NCBI GenBank assembly: GCA_046154695.1
Contig: JBJXFI010000203.1
Span: forward strand, 1 to 22,270
Reading direction: 5' to 3'
Length of the DNA: 22,270 nt
Source: DALYLB01 sp046154695
Lineage (GTDB): Bacteria; Acidobacteriota; Blastocatellia; RBC074
Below, piece after piece: positions 21,730-22,270 of this stretch. Both the position numbers and the translations under genes were made by a program. Each line of letters starts with the position of its first letter. The stretch's first letter is position 1. Below the pieces are notes generated by a model. It saw only the letters and a list, made by a program, of their open reading frames with translations. It was not told the DNA's origin and ran no database searches.

Positions 21730-21795
21730 GAATCCTGACTCCCGTTCTTATCGTCCCACACCGGTTCTCACGTGCGCGTGCAAGTGGCCACGATC

Positions 21796-22270
21796 TCAGC
21801 CGCTTCTCAGAATTGCCTCCAGCGCCGGCCCCAGTTCCGGATATTGAAACTGGTACCCGGTCTCAAGCGCGACGCCGGGAACGACGCGCTGGCTAGCAAG
21901 CACGACGCCGGCCATCTCACCCATCATGATTCGCAGGGCAAATTCCGGAACCGGAAAGAGCGCCGGGCGATTCAATGCGGCGGCCCGCGCGCGCGTAAAC
22001 TCCTCATTCCTGACGATTCCCGGAGCGACCCCATTGATGGGGCCTTGCAGGTTCGGCGTCACCAGCCCATGCCGCAGAATTCCGACTATATCGTCGATAT
22101 GAATCCAGGGAAACCATTGCCGGCCGCCGGCGAGGCTCCCTCCCAATCCGAGTTTGAAGGGGGTGAGCATCTTTTCGAGGGCTCCTCCCTCCGAGGCGAG
22201 CACGACGCCGGTTCGGACCGTCGCGACTCTCACCCCCGCGTCGGCGGCCCTTTCCGCCTCCCGCTCCCAG
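21796..22270 (-). CDS. TIGR01777-family NAD(P)-dependent epimerase (YfcH-like), N-terminus beyond window
   Basis: This is the C-terminal half (about 157 codons) of an atypical short-chain dehydrogenase of the YfcH/SDR39U1 type. Recognisable blocks are VRVATVRTGVVLASEGGALEKML, GGRQWFPWIHIDDIVG, GPINGVAPGIVRNEEFT and the terminal SQRVVPGVALETGYQFQYPEL, which is the family's characteristic ending. The frame continues upstream through W-E-R-E-A-E-R-A-A-D-A-G to the right edge, so the internal GTG at 22233 is not the real start. The NAD-binding GGxGFxG and catalytic YxxxK should lie outside the window. It is followed after 66 bases by the SRPBCC gene. Confidence 0.88.
   Translation of the reverse strand, partial: WEREAERAADAGVRVATVRTGVVLASEGGALEKMLTPFKLGLGGSLAGGRQWFPWIHIDDIVGILRHGLVTPNLQGPINGVAPGIVRNEEFTRARAAALNRPALFPVPEFALRIMMGEMAGVVLASQRVVPGVALETGYQFQYPELGPALEAILRSG

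Overview
This is a GC-rich, gene-dense bacterial chromosome segment. The lipoprotein-type efflux adaptor, RND/MacA-type adaptors, hopanoid genes and class II photolyase point to a Gram-negative environmental bacterium. The abundant short palindromic repeats between genes (GGCACAAGC..., CACGAAG..., CACGGGG...) resemble those I associate with poorly cultured phyla of the PVC/Acidobacteria/Hydrogenedentes-Sumerlaeota kind, but nothing here fixes the lineage. No tRNA, rRNA, CRISPR array, transposase or phage gene was seen.

Layout. (1) 1-1261, minus: a periplasmic lipoprotein efflux adaptor, probably followed off the left edge by its RND permease. (2) 1262-1643: a divergent spacer with a candidate promoter and a perfect 20-bp hairpin. 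(3) 1644-2189, plus: a small single-pass membrane coiled-coil protein of unknown function. (4) 2241-5564, minus: hpnC-hpnD-hpnE, which turn farnesyl diphosphate into squalene without NADPH-type squalene synthase. (5) 5875-8952, plus: hpnJ (radical SAM, hopanoid cyclitol side chain) diverging from hpnCDE across a repeat-laden spacer, then an AMP-forming acyl-CoA synthetase whose base composition changes abruptly inside the gene. (6) 9015-12497, plus: a small unknown protein, a histidine kinase with an N-terminal Crp-like sensor domain, and, overlapping by 4 nt, a receiver/glutaredoxin-like/thioredoxin-reductase-like fusion with only one cysteine in the whole chain. (7) 12498-13081: spacer with BIME-like palindromic repeats and a candidate operator. 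(8) 13082-16877, plus: MacA-like adaptor plus two paralogous MacB/FtsX-type permeases, with no ATPase gene nearby. (9) 22270-16962, minus: NAD-dependent epimerase (TIGR01777 type, partial), SRPBCC protein, class II CPD photolyase, then an 877-residue three-part fusion of alpha/beta hydrolase, DedA/VTT membrane domain and ATP-grasp.

How it fits together. The first half is about triterpenoid membrane lipids: squalene supply (hpnCDE) and side-chain modification (hpnJ). The cyclase shc/hpnF is not in the window. The middle is a two-component pair whose output module is a flavoprotein rather than a DNA-binding domain. The right side couples envelope export (MacAB-like) with a light/DNA-damage-linked cluster. 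The most unusual items are the hydrolase-DedA-ATP-grasp fusion, the cysteine-poor receiver-TrxR fusion, and the mosaic acyl-CoA synthetase.
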